Shown here one piece after another: positions 1-11,759 of a stretch of DNA of 64,000 bases (the first letter of the stretch is position 1; each line of letters starts with the position of its first letter). The notes under the pieces were generated by a model, which saw nothing but the letters and a program-made list of their open reading frames with translations, was not told where the DNA came from and did no database searches. This DNA is from Clusia tigrina (lineage: Eukaryota > Arthropoda > Insecta > Diptera > Clusiidae): NCBI GenBank assembly GCA_920105625.2, contig OV050030.1, positions 106,113,698 through 106,177,697 on the forward strand. The letters are read 5' to 3'. A program made the translations under genes and the position numbers.

Positions 1-173
1 CAATATACCTCTATTCTTAATATCCAATATTATACTGCGATCTTTTATACCTAAAATCTTATGTTATACTGCGACTTCTACTACCTGCTGATCCGGTTGA
101 CGGCTGTCGTTGACGGTATGGTTGTTGTGCTGCGCCGCTGGTGTGCTTGATTCGAGTCTTCGAAGAGCTGCTA

Positions 174-1739
174 CTATTTGCATAATTTTTTTGTAATGAG
201 TGTCATCATTCGCATTTTTACTAGGATGAGCCCGGCTATACCGGCTAACCCTAGCTTCATCCAGGTGTGCGCAATCTCGTAGGAGTTGGCGAGGTGTGAT
301 ACTCTTTCAACATCCTCGCCCTCCTTTACCAAGTCGCTGGTGTCTCTGCTATTCGTTGTTAAGGTTCTTCGTAGGTCCTGGATGTGCATGATTGTGACTG
401 CGTTCGGTGTTGTGAGAGTATGGCCAGAGTCACATCGTTTGTGATTTTCCAGTAGCTCCTTCAGTCTTGTCTTTAAACGGTTTTCTCTCATAAAACCGGT
501 GTCTACCAATTCCAAACGTGTGGTCCCGTCTGAGCACACCGCCGTAAAAGTCACCAGGTAGGCAAAATGATTGAGCCATTTGTTTATAGTTCTGGTAGCT
601 ATTAGAATTCCTCTCGTTGCTAGAATGGCTATGTGCTCGCACTGGTCCCGTTCATGCTTCAAGACTTCTATTTCTCAATATTCGCTTGCTCGGGATATTA
701 CTTTCACAGGATGGTAGCATAAGCGTTTTGTTGTGTCCACCTCCCGGCATTTTCCCTCGTCCTCTATTGACAGACCGATATAGTGCTCTTGCGCCTGGAT
801 TGCGGCTATATAGTCGTATCTCGTCTTAGACAATATGCACCAATCTAGGTTTTGTCGTCTGGGTATAGGGTACACCTTGTGCACCGTAAATAACTCCAAT
901 AATGGCACCAGAATCTTTATTACCAATCTTAAACCTTTCTCCGCCTCTTCTGTTCGAACCTCGGCCAGTTCATAGAATCGCTCCGGTGCCTCGCTATACC
1001 ATGCAATTCCTTTAATCGACGTTGGTTCTGCTGGGAGTAACTCGTCTGACGTCAGGAACAACGGGTGTAGCTTGGCATGTAATAGGTCATCAAGCACCAC
1101 TAACTCCGTTTGTTGTTAATCCTGAATCCTCAGTAATTCTTCAGAAATAACTTTCCCCAACATGAAAGACTGCGCCAAGTTTATTTCTGCTTCCTCCTGT
1201 CTCTAACCAATGCCTTCCAACGCCGAGTGCAACTGCTCCAGCTCTTGGAAAGTTCTATTCACCGCTTCGTGTAGACCCTGATATCCTTTTCTCATCACAG
1301 CCACTTCTTTTCCCAGCAATGACAATGTCTTTGACTGCTTATTTTCAAGATCCTGTAGGTGACTATAAATTCGGTCTAAATCCCGGTGGTCCATGAATCC
1401 TATCGCCCACTTAAGAATTTCCCCGCCAGCGTCTATTAGTCACCGGCGTATCCTCCCTTTTAGGAACAATGATTTTTCTTTTTCCAGAAATCTCCTCACT
1501 ATTGCCTCTATTTCCCGTGTCGAAGCATCGCATCTACGCTTTAGTTCAGTACCGCTAGCCGCTGCATGCCTCTCACATAATTTCCTGGTTGTCTCTTGCA
1601 TGCCTTTAAGCTGTTTCAGAATGATCCCCAATTCTGTTCGTGGCAACTCAGTTACAATCACCCAATAGTCTTTGGCGAAGCATACATCTCCTGTTTTCTC
1701 CAGTAATATGTCCGTGTCCGGAAATTTCTCCAACCGCAC
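174..1739 (-). pseudogene. env: env remnant, baculovirus-F-like fusion glycoprotein
   Basis: Four minus-strand ORF pieces (1739-1440, 1394-1203, 1100-675, 662-174) line up as one envelope protein broken by stops and frame changes. The first piece ends in a basic RIRR run, a furin-like cleavage site. A Gly-rich hydrophobic stretch of fusion-peptide character follows, then a heptad-rich segment (1394-1203). The third piece carries the short motif HKVYPIP, reminiscent of the F/Env ectodomain of roo and errantiviruses. The last piece ends with a hydrophobic membrane anchor (AGIAGLILV) and a short basic tail. The family mediates virus-cell fusion; this copy cannot, because it has several stops. 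The N-terminal signal region was not identified. Confidence 0.7.
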
Positions 1740-3752
1740 AGCAACATCACTAACACGATCTATAACCGTACAAAAAAGTAAATTGTTACACTAAACATAC
1801 GATACTTCTGAATAAATATAAAACAATATTTTCATAACATGCTTATTCTATAATTGAATGCTATATCATTCAATTTACGTCCACTCGTCTTTTTCCCTTA
1901 CATTATTGGATTCGCTACTGCATCCAAGAGGAAAAGAGAACCGGACTATCTGTTATCATTGCCATATAGGGCATCAGTTTTACTTCGTTTAATTTTTTCG
2001 TGTTTTTCTTCATCATGTGAGTTCTCACTCATTTCAATTTCGAGCAATTCATTTGCCCCTCCGACAATAACAAGATTATATAAGATAAACCCGTTTATGT
2101 CAAAACTTTGTCCATTGCATGACTATATTTTTCATCGCATTCACTTCTTTCATTGGCTTTAATTTTAACTATAACCTGGTATGCATATATCCATTAACGA
2201 TTGTATTTCCCACCCTGTAATTAGCTCGTATATGGCTACATACATACATTCGAGGCGCTTTAAATTACTTAGAATTAATTGCTAACGTTATTTTCCCAAT
2301 TAACCTATACATTTTTTTTTATATCTCAACATATACATTTCTTCAATTTTCCATTAGCTAATTTCCTAATCAATAAACAGTAAAAACTTATGTATATTTA
2401 CATATAGCCTGCTGCAGAGTCTGTAAATTCCTAATTCCTAGTCGTATGTCTCTATATACTAACTTATATGTCCACACCAAAAATACTTACTTATTTAAAT
2501 ATACACCCGCATATTTATTCTACACCTACTACCCCCTTAATTGACATAGGGTCGTAGGGTGCTCGCGTTATTTAAAAACTATAAGCCGCACCCGCTTACT
2601 ACAGAATGACCTGATTATTGTATCGCTGGTCGAATTGAGAACATGTTTCAGCACTTTAGCTCAGCTAATTTGGTTTTATTTTTTCCCCGTTTCGTCTCTT
2701 ATTGCTTAAATTTGCCTTGTCAGACACCCCACATAACTAAATACTTCTGCTCTTGTCAGCACAATCCCGATAGTAATCGCAAAACATCTGACAATATGCT
2801 GAACGTTACTCTAATCCTAGGACGCTGCACGCTCAACCACACCCAGGTGTTACGTACCCTGACGGAGGAGGCGTCACCCCTGCTACACGCTGCAGCCAGG
2901 ATTCTGGAGTAGCACGAAATTCGAAATATTATGGACAGGTCATGGGATTCTGAACACCAAATGACGAGAGATCTACTGATTTGCCTAGAGGAAGTTTTCA
3001 CATAGTGGGATTATCCCAAAGAAATGACACTCGCCTAGCGGTTGCTGTTAACAATGAGGCTAAAACCCGAGGACCCCGAAATTGAGCAGGGGCTAGGGCG
3101 CCTGTCGGTGCTGCTCCACCGGATCCATAAATTCACCGTGCCGGGGTTCCCAAGAGCGAACCCAAAACTTATTATAAAATATTTTAAGAATGAATACAAA
3201 TTTTTTAGAAAACCCAAATTCTCTGTTCTTATTTATTACCGTTTCCCGGCACACGTAAGTATAGCCTCTTTTAATGTCCACGATGTTCTTCACCCAAAAT
3301 TTCTTTTTTCTTTTCACTCTACTAGTATGAATGACCTTATCCATCACCCATACCAATTTTTAAAGTTTCCCTCTTTGCCAATATCTTTTCACATTTACTT
3401 TCATTTTTTTATAGGCTTTTCTTCCTTATATGCTTTACTTCTTTATTGTCAACACTTATTTTAATTTCTTTATTTTTTACAATTACAAAAAAAAATGTTC
3501 TTTTCCTTTTTTTTCATTCCAGCAAGTACAATAAACAAAAAAAAAAAAAGCAGCACATATAATTAAAACTGTGCTTCATTCGCTAAAATGCCTAATGAGC
3601 ATATTTTACTTACCTAGGTTTTACTCGCCCGAGTTTAATTGGCACATTAATGTTGGCCTTGACTTTGAAAATCGCAGCTGTGTGTGTTATTTGAAATACA
3701 CACGTACGTGTTTACGTTGTTATTCTTGTGTTTACACTGGTAACACATGTCT
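1740..3752. other. AT-rich interval between integrase and env of E1
   Basis: About 2 kb with no ORF I can assign. It is strongly AT-rich apart from a more balanced patch near 2760-3180, which contains only short unconvincing ORFs on both strands. A poly-A run sits near 3536-3549. In errantiviruses env normally starts close to the end of pol, so this interval may be a later insertion or an expanded leader. I found no terminal repeats to prove an insertion. Confidence 0.4.
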
Positions 3753-4775
3753 TTAGTTGTGTGGTCTAATGTGGAACAATTTCAATAAATTGTTATGTAG
3801 CTTTTTATTCTTGCCCTTAATTGTTACGACTGTTGTAACTGGGCTGAGGATCTCTGCTACTACATACGGACTTATCCAAACAGATGAGGATTTGTTTCTT
3901 CTAGCCTGATTCTTCATTAGTACCTGGTCACCCACATGAAAGACAACTGGGTTTAGTACCTTGTTATAGGCTTCCCTGGCCACTCGTTTTGCACAATCTT
4001 GGTTTTCTCTAACCAATTCGTGCGCTCGCTGCAACTGATATTTTTCCACTTTATTGTACACATTGTACACATGGCGCACATTTGCGCCTCAAATTTGCTG
4101 GCATGTTGAAATCAAACCCGTAGAGCGTTCTAAACGGAGTTTGCTTCGTTGATACATGAACAGTATAGTTGTGTACATGCATTGCAGTGGTCAACCATTG
4201 ATCCCAATTCGAGCCGTCTTCCGTGGCAAAACTGCGCAAGTAATCGGCCAGAGGTCGATAACTACGTTCCAATGAGCCATTCGCCTGTGGATGATATGGT
4301 GTTATATGCAACTTCTTGATTCCCAGCATTTTACAAGTTTCTGAGAATAATTTCGATACAAAATTGGAGCCATTGTCGGTTATCAAAACCTTAGGTATGT
4401 TGTACCGTGCTATAATTTCATCAAAGAATGCCTTGGCCACCGTACTTGCTTCAGCATCGGGTATACGCACGCCATATACTTTGAGAAATCGTCTTGGAAT
4501 GTCAAGATGTATTTATTTCCCGAAACTGTTTCAGGTAAAATAGCTACAATATCCATATGAACTTTATCAAATGGCTATTTTGGTGTGCCAGTTAACACCA
4601 TTGGCATCTTTGTCAGCCTTGAACTTTTGTTGGCCTGACATTTTGGACAACTCTTTATATACTTTTTTATGTCTCTGAGCAGACCTTTCCATCCGTATAC
4701 TCGTCTAATTCTGTCATGAGTTTTCCAGAATCCCTTGTGTCCACCTAGAGGTGAATCAGGGAAGCCCTTTAACAC
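3753..4775 (-). pseudogene. pol: Integrase of E1 (zinc-binding, core, C-terminal parts)
   Basis: Three minus-strand pieces make up an integrase. 4775-4575 holds the HHCC zinc-binding domain (HKGFWKTHDRIRR, then CPKCQ). 4470-4051 holds the catalytic core, with the second Asp in ITDNGSNF and the Glu in NGSLERSYR. 4079-3753 is the C-terminal domain (VFHVGDQVLM). The first catalytic Asp should fall near 4560, where the frame breaks, and I did not find it in the open pieces. Integrase inserts the cDNA into host chromatin. The break makes this copy non-functional as read. Confidence 0.8.
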
Positions 4776-4796
4776 AGCCTGGATATATTTTTTATC

Positions 4797-5250
4797 CTAC
4801 AGCCATTCCGCTCTACTGGCTGTTTGTTCATTGGCATCGACACCCGCATCGCTAATATCTGTTGCCGCATCAATTTTATTTTCTTGCATTCTCTCGGCCT
4901 TAAACTTATCTGACCGTGCTTTGGCCCTCGTTTGCACTACCGATACCTTCTGTGCCTTCGGTACTCTGCTGAGCGCATCCGCATTGAAATTCTTGTCCCC
5001 AAGTTTGTATATGATTTCAAAATCATACTCAGACAATTTGTGTCTGAACCTGGCTAGCTTAGACGTTTGGTCTTTCAAATTGGTTATGCCTCTCAAAGGC
5101 TGGTGATCAGTATATATCTTAAATGGGCGTCCTAGCAGATATGCCCTAAAATTCTTCGTGGCCCATACTATGGCTAGGAATTCCTTCTCTATTGTGGAGT
5201 ATCGCTATTGTGCCGTATCGCCAAGCGCTCTGCTTGCGAATGCTATTGGT
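4797..5250 (-). pseudogene. pol: RNase H and connection region of E1 pol
   Basis: The RT frame runs into a frame change near 5240. The RNase H signature resumes in another frame, ending in the piece 5096-4797 with ITNLKDQTSKLARFRHKLSE and, further on, DKNFNADALSR, a hallmark of gypsy RNase H. A stop ends the piece before the integrase zinc-binding domain. Confidence 0.75.
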
Positions 5251-7455
5251 CGTATTACCGACTTCCCCTTGTGACAATACTGCCCCTAATGCTTCATTGC
5301 TAGCATCAGTGGTCAACAAAAAAGTTTGCTCAAAGTCGGGGTACGCCAAAATCGGTGGCGAGCTAATTATTTCTTTTAGCCTCTCGAATGCTTGCTGACA
5401 TCTCTCTGTCCATTCGCACTTTGCCTCTTTTCGTAGCAACTTGCTGATTGGCAACGCAATTCCGGCTAGTCCTTCCACGAACTTTCTATAATAGTTCACT
5501 AGTCCTACGAATGCTTGCACTTCCTTTCTGTTTCTCGGAATCGCTAGATTTTTAACGCTTTCCACCTTCTGCGGGTCAGGCAGTGCTCCTGCCTCTGAGC
5601 AACGATGACCTAAATAAACCACCTCTCTTCGCAAAAATTGACACTTCTCCGTGTTCAATTTCAAATTGTGTTCTCGTAATTTATGGAGCACCTTGCACAA
5701 GCGTTGCGAATGCTGCTGCAAGTTCTTCCCATAAATTACAATATCATCCAGATACACAAAACAATCTAACCCTTGTAAGCCTGTTAGCACAAGGTTCATT
5801 AGCCGTTGGAAGGTAGCCGGTGCTCCTGTTAATCCAAACGGCATTCTATTAAACTCATAATACCCTAAACCGGTGCTGAATGCGGATTTCTGCTTATCTT
5901 GGGTATCCACCAGAACTTGGTGGTAGCCACTCGCTAAATCAAGTGTAGAAAAATATCTACTGTGCCCCAGTTGATCCAGAATCTCTTCTATCCTTGGTAT
6001 CGGGAACACCTGCTTGATAGTGACGTCGTTCAATTTCCTAAAATCAACGACCATTCTCCACTTCTTCTGACCCTGAGCACCTCGCTTCTTTGGTACCACA
6101 ATTATTGGTGAGTTCCAAGGCGAGATACTCGGTGAAATTATGTTATCTTTCAATATCCCTTCCACTTGCCTGTTTACCTCATCTTTGTGAGCCTGTGGCA
6201 ATCTGTACTGTTTCTGGTTAATTGGTGCTTGATCCACCCTAGTAGGTATTTCATGCTCTACCTCTGGTGTATACGTTAACTGGTCTCCTTTCAGCAAAAA
6301 TATGTCATGGAATGACGCACAAATGGCTTCTATTGATGCCTTCTCTTCTGAATTTACGCTTGGGTCTAACTTCAGTGATTCTAGCACTCTCTCCATTCTT
6401 TTTCTTATATCAACTTGTTTAATCTGATTTACCGATCTATAATTCGGTTCCTTAAAATTATCATAACTAGTGAACTTAGGCCTAAAATCCTCATCCATCA
6501 GGTAGTCCTTTTCCGATGGGTTGAGTACGCAAGCGTACACCTTACCCTTGTCAACGTGCGTTATGGTCTCCCCCATATATACGCCCTCCGCTAGCTGCTG
6601 CTTGTGTAAAACAACAGTCCTAAGTTTCGTATTTACATGCATAGTAACTACTCTGGTTGACCTTGCATTTACTACTTCCCTACTATTCTTACCCTTACTC
6701 ACGGTTCCTTCCTGCCATGACTTTAATGGAAAAGTAAGGATTCTATGCTTATTGTTATCATAGAATGATATCTGCTTGTCGAGCGCATCCAGTATGGTGC
6801 GTCCCCAAAGATTATCGCGGCCAATTATCTCATCGGCCGGGATACCTTTCCTATCCACTTCCACTGCGTGCACTCTAAAACTCATACCCTTAACTCCACT
6901 GTGCCCTATTCTGAGCGACCCCAATGTCCTAATGCACCCTCCAAACGCTCCGTTAAGCGTTCTTAAGTCCATTTGATTAATGTCTAGCCCCTTCCGTAAA
7001 ACACTAGATTTTACGAGGCTAGTGTCCGCCCCTGAATCTACTAATAGCACTAGCTTTCCACTAGCTGATTCCTTGCAGGGTATCTCGATGAAGGCATCAC
7101 CTATCCTGCTCATAGCGAAGCAACCTCCTTTTGTTCCCAATATGGACGTGTATCCACTCCCTAACTCTTCGTGATACTGGAGAGCCTCTTGTTCCTCCTT
7201 CTCCTGGACTATAGTTCCTACATTACTAGTCCCACGTACTTCCGGATTATTATTACTTCCTTTCTTTTGGCTTTCCAGCCTATTGGCCTCGACTGGGCCG
7301 CTGGAAGTTTCCCTGTCTCTTTTGTTGGGATTGTCTTTCCCTGCATTCCATTGCCCGATGACCCATTCGTCCACATGAGAAGCATCTAAACCCCTGTTGG
7401 GTGTTGCGTATCCTTGGTTCACTTCTGGAATTCCAATTTGGTTGCTGCTGACCAC
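5146..7455 (-). CDS. pol: Protease-reverse transcriptase of E1 (pol, frameshifted at its end)
   Basis: A 769-codon open frame with no convincing ATG; the frame simply opens after a stop, as expected for a pol read through from gag. The aspartic protease active site is LLVDSGADTSLV, with the second strand signature DEIIGRDNLWG. RT motifs follow in order: WRMVVDFRKLND, YFSTLDLASGYHQV, FNRMPFGLTGAPATFQRLM, the catalytic FVYLDDIV, then YLGH and FLLTTDASNEALGAVLSQG at the start of RNase H. The last 40 or so codons are out of frame with the family. Sequence style fits errantiviruses. Confidence 0.9.
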   Translation of the reverse strand: MVSSNQIGIPEVNQGYATPNRGLDASHVDEWVIGQWNAGKDNPNKRDRETSSGPVEANRLESQKKGSNNNPEVRGTSNVGTIVQEKEEQEALQYHEELGSGYTSILGTKGGCFAMSRIGDAFIEIPCKESASGKLVLLVDSGADTSLVKSSVLRKGLDINQMDLRTLNGAFGGCIRTLGSLRIGHSGVKGMSFRVHAVEVDRKGIPADEIIGRDNLWGRTILDALDKQISFYDNNKHRILTFPLKSWQEGTVSKGKNSREVVNARSTRVVTMHVNTKLRTVVLHKQQLAEGVYMGETITHVDKGKVYACVLNPSEKDYLMDEDFRPKFTSYDNFKEPNYRSVNQIKQVDIRKRMERVLESLKLDPSVNSEEKASIEAICASFHDIFLLKGDQLTYTPEVEHEIPTRVDQAPINQKQYRLPQAHKDEVNRQVEGILKDNIISPSISPWNSPIIVVPKKRGAQGQKKWRMVVDFRKLNDVTIKQVFPIPRIEEILDQLGHSRYFSTLDLASGYHQVLVDTQDKQKSAFSTGLGYYEFNRMPFGLTGAPATFQRLMNLVLTGLQGLDCFVYLDDIVIYGKNLQQHSQRLCKVLHKLREHNLKLNTEKCQFLRREVVYLGHRCSEAGALPDPQKVESVKNLAIPRNRKEVQAFVGLVNYYRKFVEGLAGIALPISKLLRKEAKCEWTERCQQAFERLKEIISSPPILAYPDFEQTFLLTTDASNEALGAVLSQGEVGNTTNSIRKQSAWRYGTIAILHNREGIPSHSMGHEEF

Positions 7456-8858
7456 TCCCAGTTTTGAAAGGATTTCTTCCTTGGTTAATTCCTTCTGTTG
7501 AATTAACTCGGGGACTACTGAAGTTACCCCTGCTGTCCCTCAAGGGTGGAACCGGGCGCCTCGTAGCTGGCTGCCTACTATTCTGATTCCCTACCGTGCG
7601 TCCTTGGCACTGTCTACTTGCCTCATGACCATATGTTTGGCACTCCATACAGTAGGGCGTGTTTTTGCGTGTAATGCACTCATCCCTTGTATGACCTTGC
7701 TTACGGCAGAACGAACATGTGGGTGCCCTCTGTACAAACCCCCTGTACGGATTTCTCGGATTCGCGGCTCTGTTGTCGGAGACACCGGGATTATATGCTC
7801 CTCTGTATATGTTTGGGACGTAATTACTTCCATCTCTGTTCACGACAGCGGCGGTGAACATGTCCTGTCTATTTTCCAACATGTGTACCTCGCCTAACCC
7901 AGCCGTACTCCGTTCCGCGAGAACTTGTGCTCTAATCGCTTCTTCTGCTAATTCCTCCAGAAATCCTGTTCTGCTATTCAGCATATGAACCTGTAGAACC
8001 GAGTTGCGGAGCCCCACCACGAAAGTTGTCAACACCGACTCGTCAACTTCGTGTAATAACGCTGTATCTCCAATGCCATTGTACTTATTCCTGATTATTT
8101 CCTGGGCCATCATCTGAAGTGACTCTAAACGCCTGGCAAAGGCACGTATGTCTTCACTTGCCAGCTGCTTCCCGATTCTTATTTCTTGGGTTATGTCCTC
8201 CAAAGTTCTCTCCTTCAGATAAGTTCTCCTTATAAGGCCGTAGCTCGTCCACACTGGCGAATTGCTTTGGCAACACAAGGTTGTACGCGTCTCCAAATAA
8301 CCTTTGCTTAACACAGTCGAAGAAATCCTGCAACTCATCAGGGCTTTTGCTTCGCTTTGCAAGCTCACAACCTTGAATGAATCTGTTAACTTCTGAGCGT
8401 AAATTCTCTGAAGCTGCACCAGTAAACACAGGTACTAGCTTGGCTACTGTCTTTGAAATCTCCTCTATACCCATTTTGCGTATTTTTGTTTTATTTATGA
8501 CCGGTAAGACTTGAGAGCTATCTTTATGGGTTTTCACTTCTCCCGGATCTGAGAGGTAATTGAAAAATGACGGACTCAAACTCATTAGTCTTCGATCGTT
8601 TGTTCGTACAGGCGAAATACTGTCCACAGTATTGGGACTTTCCTGTACCGTTACTGCTTCTGGCTCTTTTGGCGGATATCCCTGATTTTCGTTATTTATC
8701 GGGCTTCCCGGAGAAAAAGGCTCGACACCGATTTCAGATGCGCCAAACAAAAATTCCGCTTGTCTTTCTTCATTAAGTACTGATTTTGGCTTTACCACGC
8801 GGCTTATACATTCTGGTGTTAAATATTCCGGCCAACGTACTTCCGGAGGCAATGTCAA
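7280..8858 (-). pseudogene. gag: Gag capsid/nucleocapsid region of E1
   Basis: Two overlapping minus-strand frames (8858-8154 and 8419-7280) form one Gag with a frame change near 8230. The capsid-like part contains VPVFTGAASENLRSEVNRFI. The nucleocapsid part has Cys-His knuckles: CSFCRKQGHTRDEC followed by CMECQTYGHEASRQC, and a second cluster FRCFSCGRMGHRAMEC. The knuckles bind RNA and package the genome. Neither frame opens with an ATG, so start codons are not claimed. Confidence 0.8.
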
Positions 8859-9631
8859 TACTGTCTGCGTAAATCCAGCGATGCTGATTTTGATCTCTCA
8901 ATATTCAGTGAGGTCCTATTGGTCGCCCGTCCTCTTTTCAATTCCGCACACTCCTTTTCCAACAGCGATGCTGCTTCCTCTGTCTCCGTCAATCTCCGAG
9001 AAAGTTCCTTTACCCTATTCTCGAGATACTCTTTTTGTGCTCTCAAATCTTCTCTTTTCTCATGAAATTTGAACAAACTTTTCTTCTGTCCTTTTTTGGA
9101 TTCTTGATCCGCTACTTCTAATGGTGACACAGCTCCCCCGGCGTTCGCCTGCCTCCACAATTCCTGAGCTTCTTCCCTGCTCGTACTCGCTTCGAACTGG
9201 TCAACTATTTTCCCAGTAAACAGTTTCACCTCTGACTGTATTGATTTCAATCTGTTCCTTATTTCCTCGTCTGGCGAAACCAAAGTCACAATCTCTTGTC
9301 CTTGTCTCTCTAATTCAGAACTAAATGTATCTGCCCATTCGTTGATCACACTATTTATGTAATCTGCATCATTTTCCGCAAAATATTTTCCCTTACCGTA
9401 CTCAACTGCGTGAGGCAACAACAGTCCATGATTATTGTTGAACTCTCTCCCCAGATTTTGCAACTGTGTTATTCGCTTGCGGTAATACACGTTGTCCTTA
9501 CGTAACCTGCCGTCTTTCTTAAAGTTACGGACCAGCTTTTCAATCGTTTCGCCAATTTGCTCCTGCCTCAGCAGTAATCCTTGCGCTTCCTTCGTCAAAT
9601 CCCAAATGCCAGAACAGATGGCGTATCCCAA
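8855..9631 (-). pseudogene. Coiled-coil ORF upstream of E1 gag
   Basis: A 258-codon frame with no ATG at all: it opens right after a TAA and the residues contain no internal Met. It is rich in charged heptads, especially in its last 90 residues (ENRVKELSRRLTETEEA). It overlaps the next gag frame by four bases in a different phase. It is probably the N-terminal (matrix-like) part of Gag, or a separate leader ORF that lost its start. I do not recognise a named domain. Confidence 0.5.
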
Positions 9632-10187
9632 TTACAAATAAAAATCCAATAATTGTTAAAACTTTTTACAATATTTTATTCTATCTTACTTAATGATTCA
9701 AAACAGAGTTATTAAAAAAAAACATTCCACCGTAAATTCTATCTTTATATACATATTCTGCTATACTTGTTTTCCATCACAAAGTTCCGCTGTCTACCGG
9801 CGTCCATTAAGTCCTTCCATCAATGCAAATTGGTCCTTGACTTCCTCACAGATACTCCTTGTTTTCCTCACATGTATCCCCATATCCAATCACCAACTTT
9901 AATACTCCCAAAAATCCTCCCAATTCGCAAAAACCGAAATTGGATTTACAGGCAAAAAATTGTCTTGATTCATTCCCGGAAATTTGAATCCATATATAAT
10001 AAAAAAAAACCCGTAACGTATGCGCCACGTAATAATAGCATTTAAATGTTTTCTTCAACATTGCTACGCAAATTGTAGTTTTCGAACTACACAAACTTTG
10101 ATGCAACAACACGTGTTTTCACCTAATACCTTAAACTCAATATGCCAAATATTTAAATCAAATGTTCTATGTTTGTTTTCAAACAAC
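9632..10187. other. AT-rich interval, no gene seen
   Basis: Lies upstream of E1 gag on the minus strand, where the leader and 5' LTR would be expected. I found no primer-binding site and no repeat of this stretch at the left end of the window. A-rich runs occur near 9714-9722 and 10001-10010. Confidence 0.4.
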
Positions 10188-11160
10188 AAAAATTTAGAAC
10201 ATCTGAATTTAAACAATATAAAAATAATTGAAATGTCGCCAATATAGATGACATGGCTTAATAAACAATATAAATGTCTCTCACGACAAACAAACTCAGA
10301 TCCCCTACAAAAAAAATCCTCACAGCTAGGATGAACATACATAGACCGTCCGATCATACTGACGTTTTATGGTTGCCATTCAAAGCTGCGGGCAACAGCG
10401 CAAACGCGCCTGTATGTTGCAGCTTCATTGACCAGCGCTACGGCGCCTTCAGGGTCGCAGAACTATCTACTTAAACTACGCTAATATACACTCTACTCAC
10501 CATTATTTTTTCCGATGACATCTTGGTCCTTTGATCTTGTTGCAGGATGCTTCCCTGCTACAGGGTTCCTTGCCCTGGGATTCCTCCTGAAGGTCCTTTA
10601 GACCGGCTGCGCCACAGAATGCTAATCACACAGAATGTGTGGCATCTGTTAGGAGTCGATGATGTGAGACACTACGCGCAGGCAGCATGATTCTAACTCA
10701 CAACAACATAAATTTAGAACATCTGAATTTAAACAATATAAAAATAATTTAAATGTCTCCAATATAGATGACATGGCTTAATAAACAATATAAATGTCCC
10801 TCACGACAAACAAACTCAAATTCCCTACAAAAAAAATCCACACAGCTAGGATGAACATACATAGATCGCCCGATCATACTGACGGTTTATGGTTGCCATT
10901 GAAAGCTGCGTGCAACAGCGCAAACGCGCCTGTATGTTGCAACTTCTTTGACCAGCGCTACGGCGCCTTCAGGGTCGCAGAAGTATCTACTTAGATTACG
11001 CTAATATACACTCTACTCACCAAAATTTTTTTCGATGACATCTTTTTTTTTAGTGTCCTTAGATGAGGTCCTTCGAATTCGTTGCAGGATGCCTCACTGC
11101 TTCAGGGTTCCTTGCCCTGGGATTCCTCCAATAGGTCCTTTAGACCGGCTGCGCTAAAAT
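10188..11160. repeat. Tandem repeat, two copies with a 520-bp period
   Basis: About 430-450 bp beginning AACAAAAATTTAGAACATCT at 10188 is repeated from 10708 with scattered substitutions and small indels; both copies end near GACCGGCTGCGC (about 10620 and 11160). The 87 bp between them is the segment that also occurs at 15605-15691, so the unit is about 520 bp. Each copy carries a 66-codon ATG frame (10274, 10794), but differences between copies are mostly amino-acid changing, so it is unlikely to be a gene. Confidence 0.85.
10618..10704. repeat. 87-bp repeat, copy 1
   Basis: Begins GCTAATCACACAGAATGTGT and ends TGATTCTAACTCACAAC. It is the same, apart from one base seen, as 15605-15691 on the other side of the copia element. 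It contains a small inverted repeat (CACACAGAATGTGTG). Confidence 0.85.
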
Positions 11161-11550
11161 GTTGGGGTGTTGTCCTTGTTTGACGGGGGACGTCCTTCTT
11201 CTGTGCGCGTGTATCTGAAAACCCTAAATCACTCTTTGGAAAAATCACTACATTACCCTTTTAGTTTTTAAATCACAAGCCTTTATTTCTTAGAATACTA
11301 ACTCTTATATACTATTTACAATTCACAATTACAATACAAAAATTGACCTTTCTGGTGTTCCAGTTTCGCACCTGTTAATTGGTGTCAGTTGGTCAAGCCA
11401 ACTGACCTTCGCCATTCTGAAATGTTGATGGTGCATTCTAACTTTCAATGGCCTTCGGTGGCTCGACTGCAAAACTGTAGTACCCTAAAAGTTTACATAA
11501 TAAATATTACATAGGAATATTAATTCTAAATACTCGCACCCTAGATATAT
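11161..11550. other. Interval between tandem repeat and copia, no gene seen
   Basis: Unique-looking sequence with a Thr/Ser-free mix of short ORFs only. It ends in CTAGATATAT directly before the copia LTR. Confidence 0.35.
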
Positions 11551-11712
11551 TGTTGAGATTGAATGAGTAATACCCACGTCTGACATTTGTCCTGCACTTT
11601 ACATCACTGTAAATTTAGTACTCTACTAAATTTATGCAGCTCTGCAGCTTTGTAAATGTCAATCATCGTTGTATATTTCTAAGTGAGTCGAATAAATGAA
11701 TCTTAAACAACA
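11551..11712 (+). repeat. 5' LTR of copia element
   Basis: TG...CA bounded, 162 bp, near-identical to 15412-15573. Contains AATAAA near its end (GAATAAATGAATC), a candidate polyadenylation signal. Confidence 0.93.
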
Positions 11713-11724
11713 GGTTATGGGCTT
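11713..11724 (+). promoter_or_regulatory. Primer-binding site, initiator-Met half-tRNA type
   Basis: GGTTATGGGC directly follows the LTR end AACAACA. Drosophila copia has the same junction (ACAACA then GGTTATGGGCCCAG). Only the first ten bases match, so the site may be partly mutated. Confidence 0.8.
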
Positions 11725-11759
11725 ACGTCACGCGTATAGTTAGACAATTTCAAAAAAAA

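Larger units (their letters stand above)
174..9631 (-). mobile_element. Decayed Ty3/gypsy element with gag, pol and env (errantivirus-like, 'E1')
   Basis: Read on the minus strand, the order is a coiled-coil gag-like part (9631-8855), capsid/nucleocapsid with zinc knuckles (8858-7280), protease and RT (7455-5146), RNase H (about 5250-4797), integrase (4775-3753) and a fusion-type env (1739-174). This is the plan of insect errantiviruses such as gypsy, 17.6 and ZAM. Frames change or stop in gag, at the RT/RNase H junction, in integrase and several times in env, so the copy is dead as it stands. The 3' LTR should lie at or left of base 1. I could not find a 5' LTR or primer-binding site right of 9631. 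The element is longer than usual because of a 2-kb AT-rich interval between integrase and env. Confidence 0.85.

Noticed and set aside
2643..3464. Short ORFs on both strands between E1 integrase and env
   Set aside because: No motif, no shared frame, and high AT content; not enough for a gene call.
10274..10994. 66-codon ATG ORF in both copies of the 520-bp tandem unit
   Set aside because: About a dozen differences are nearly all amino-acid changing, as expected for non-coding drift.
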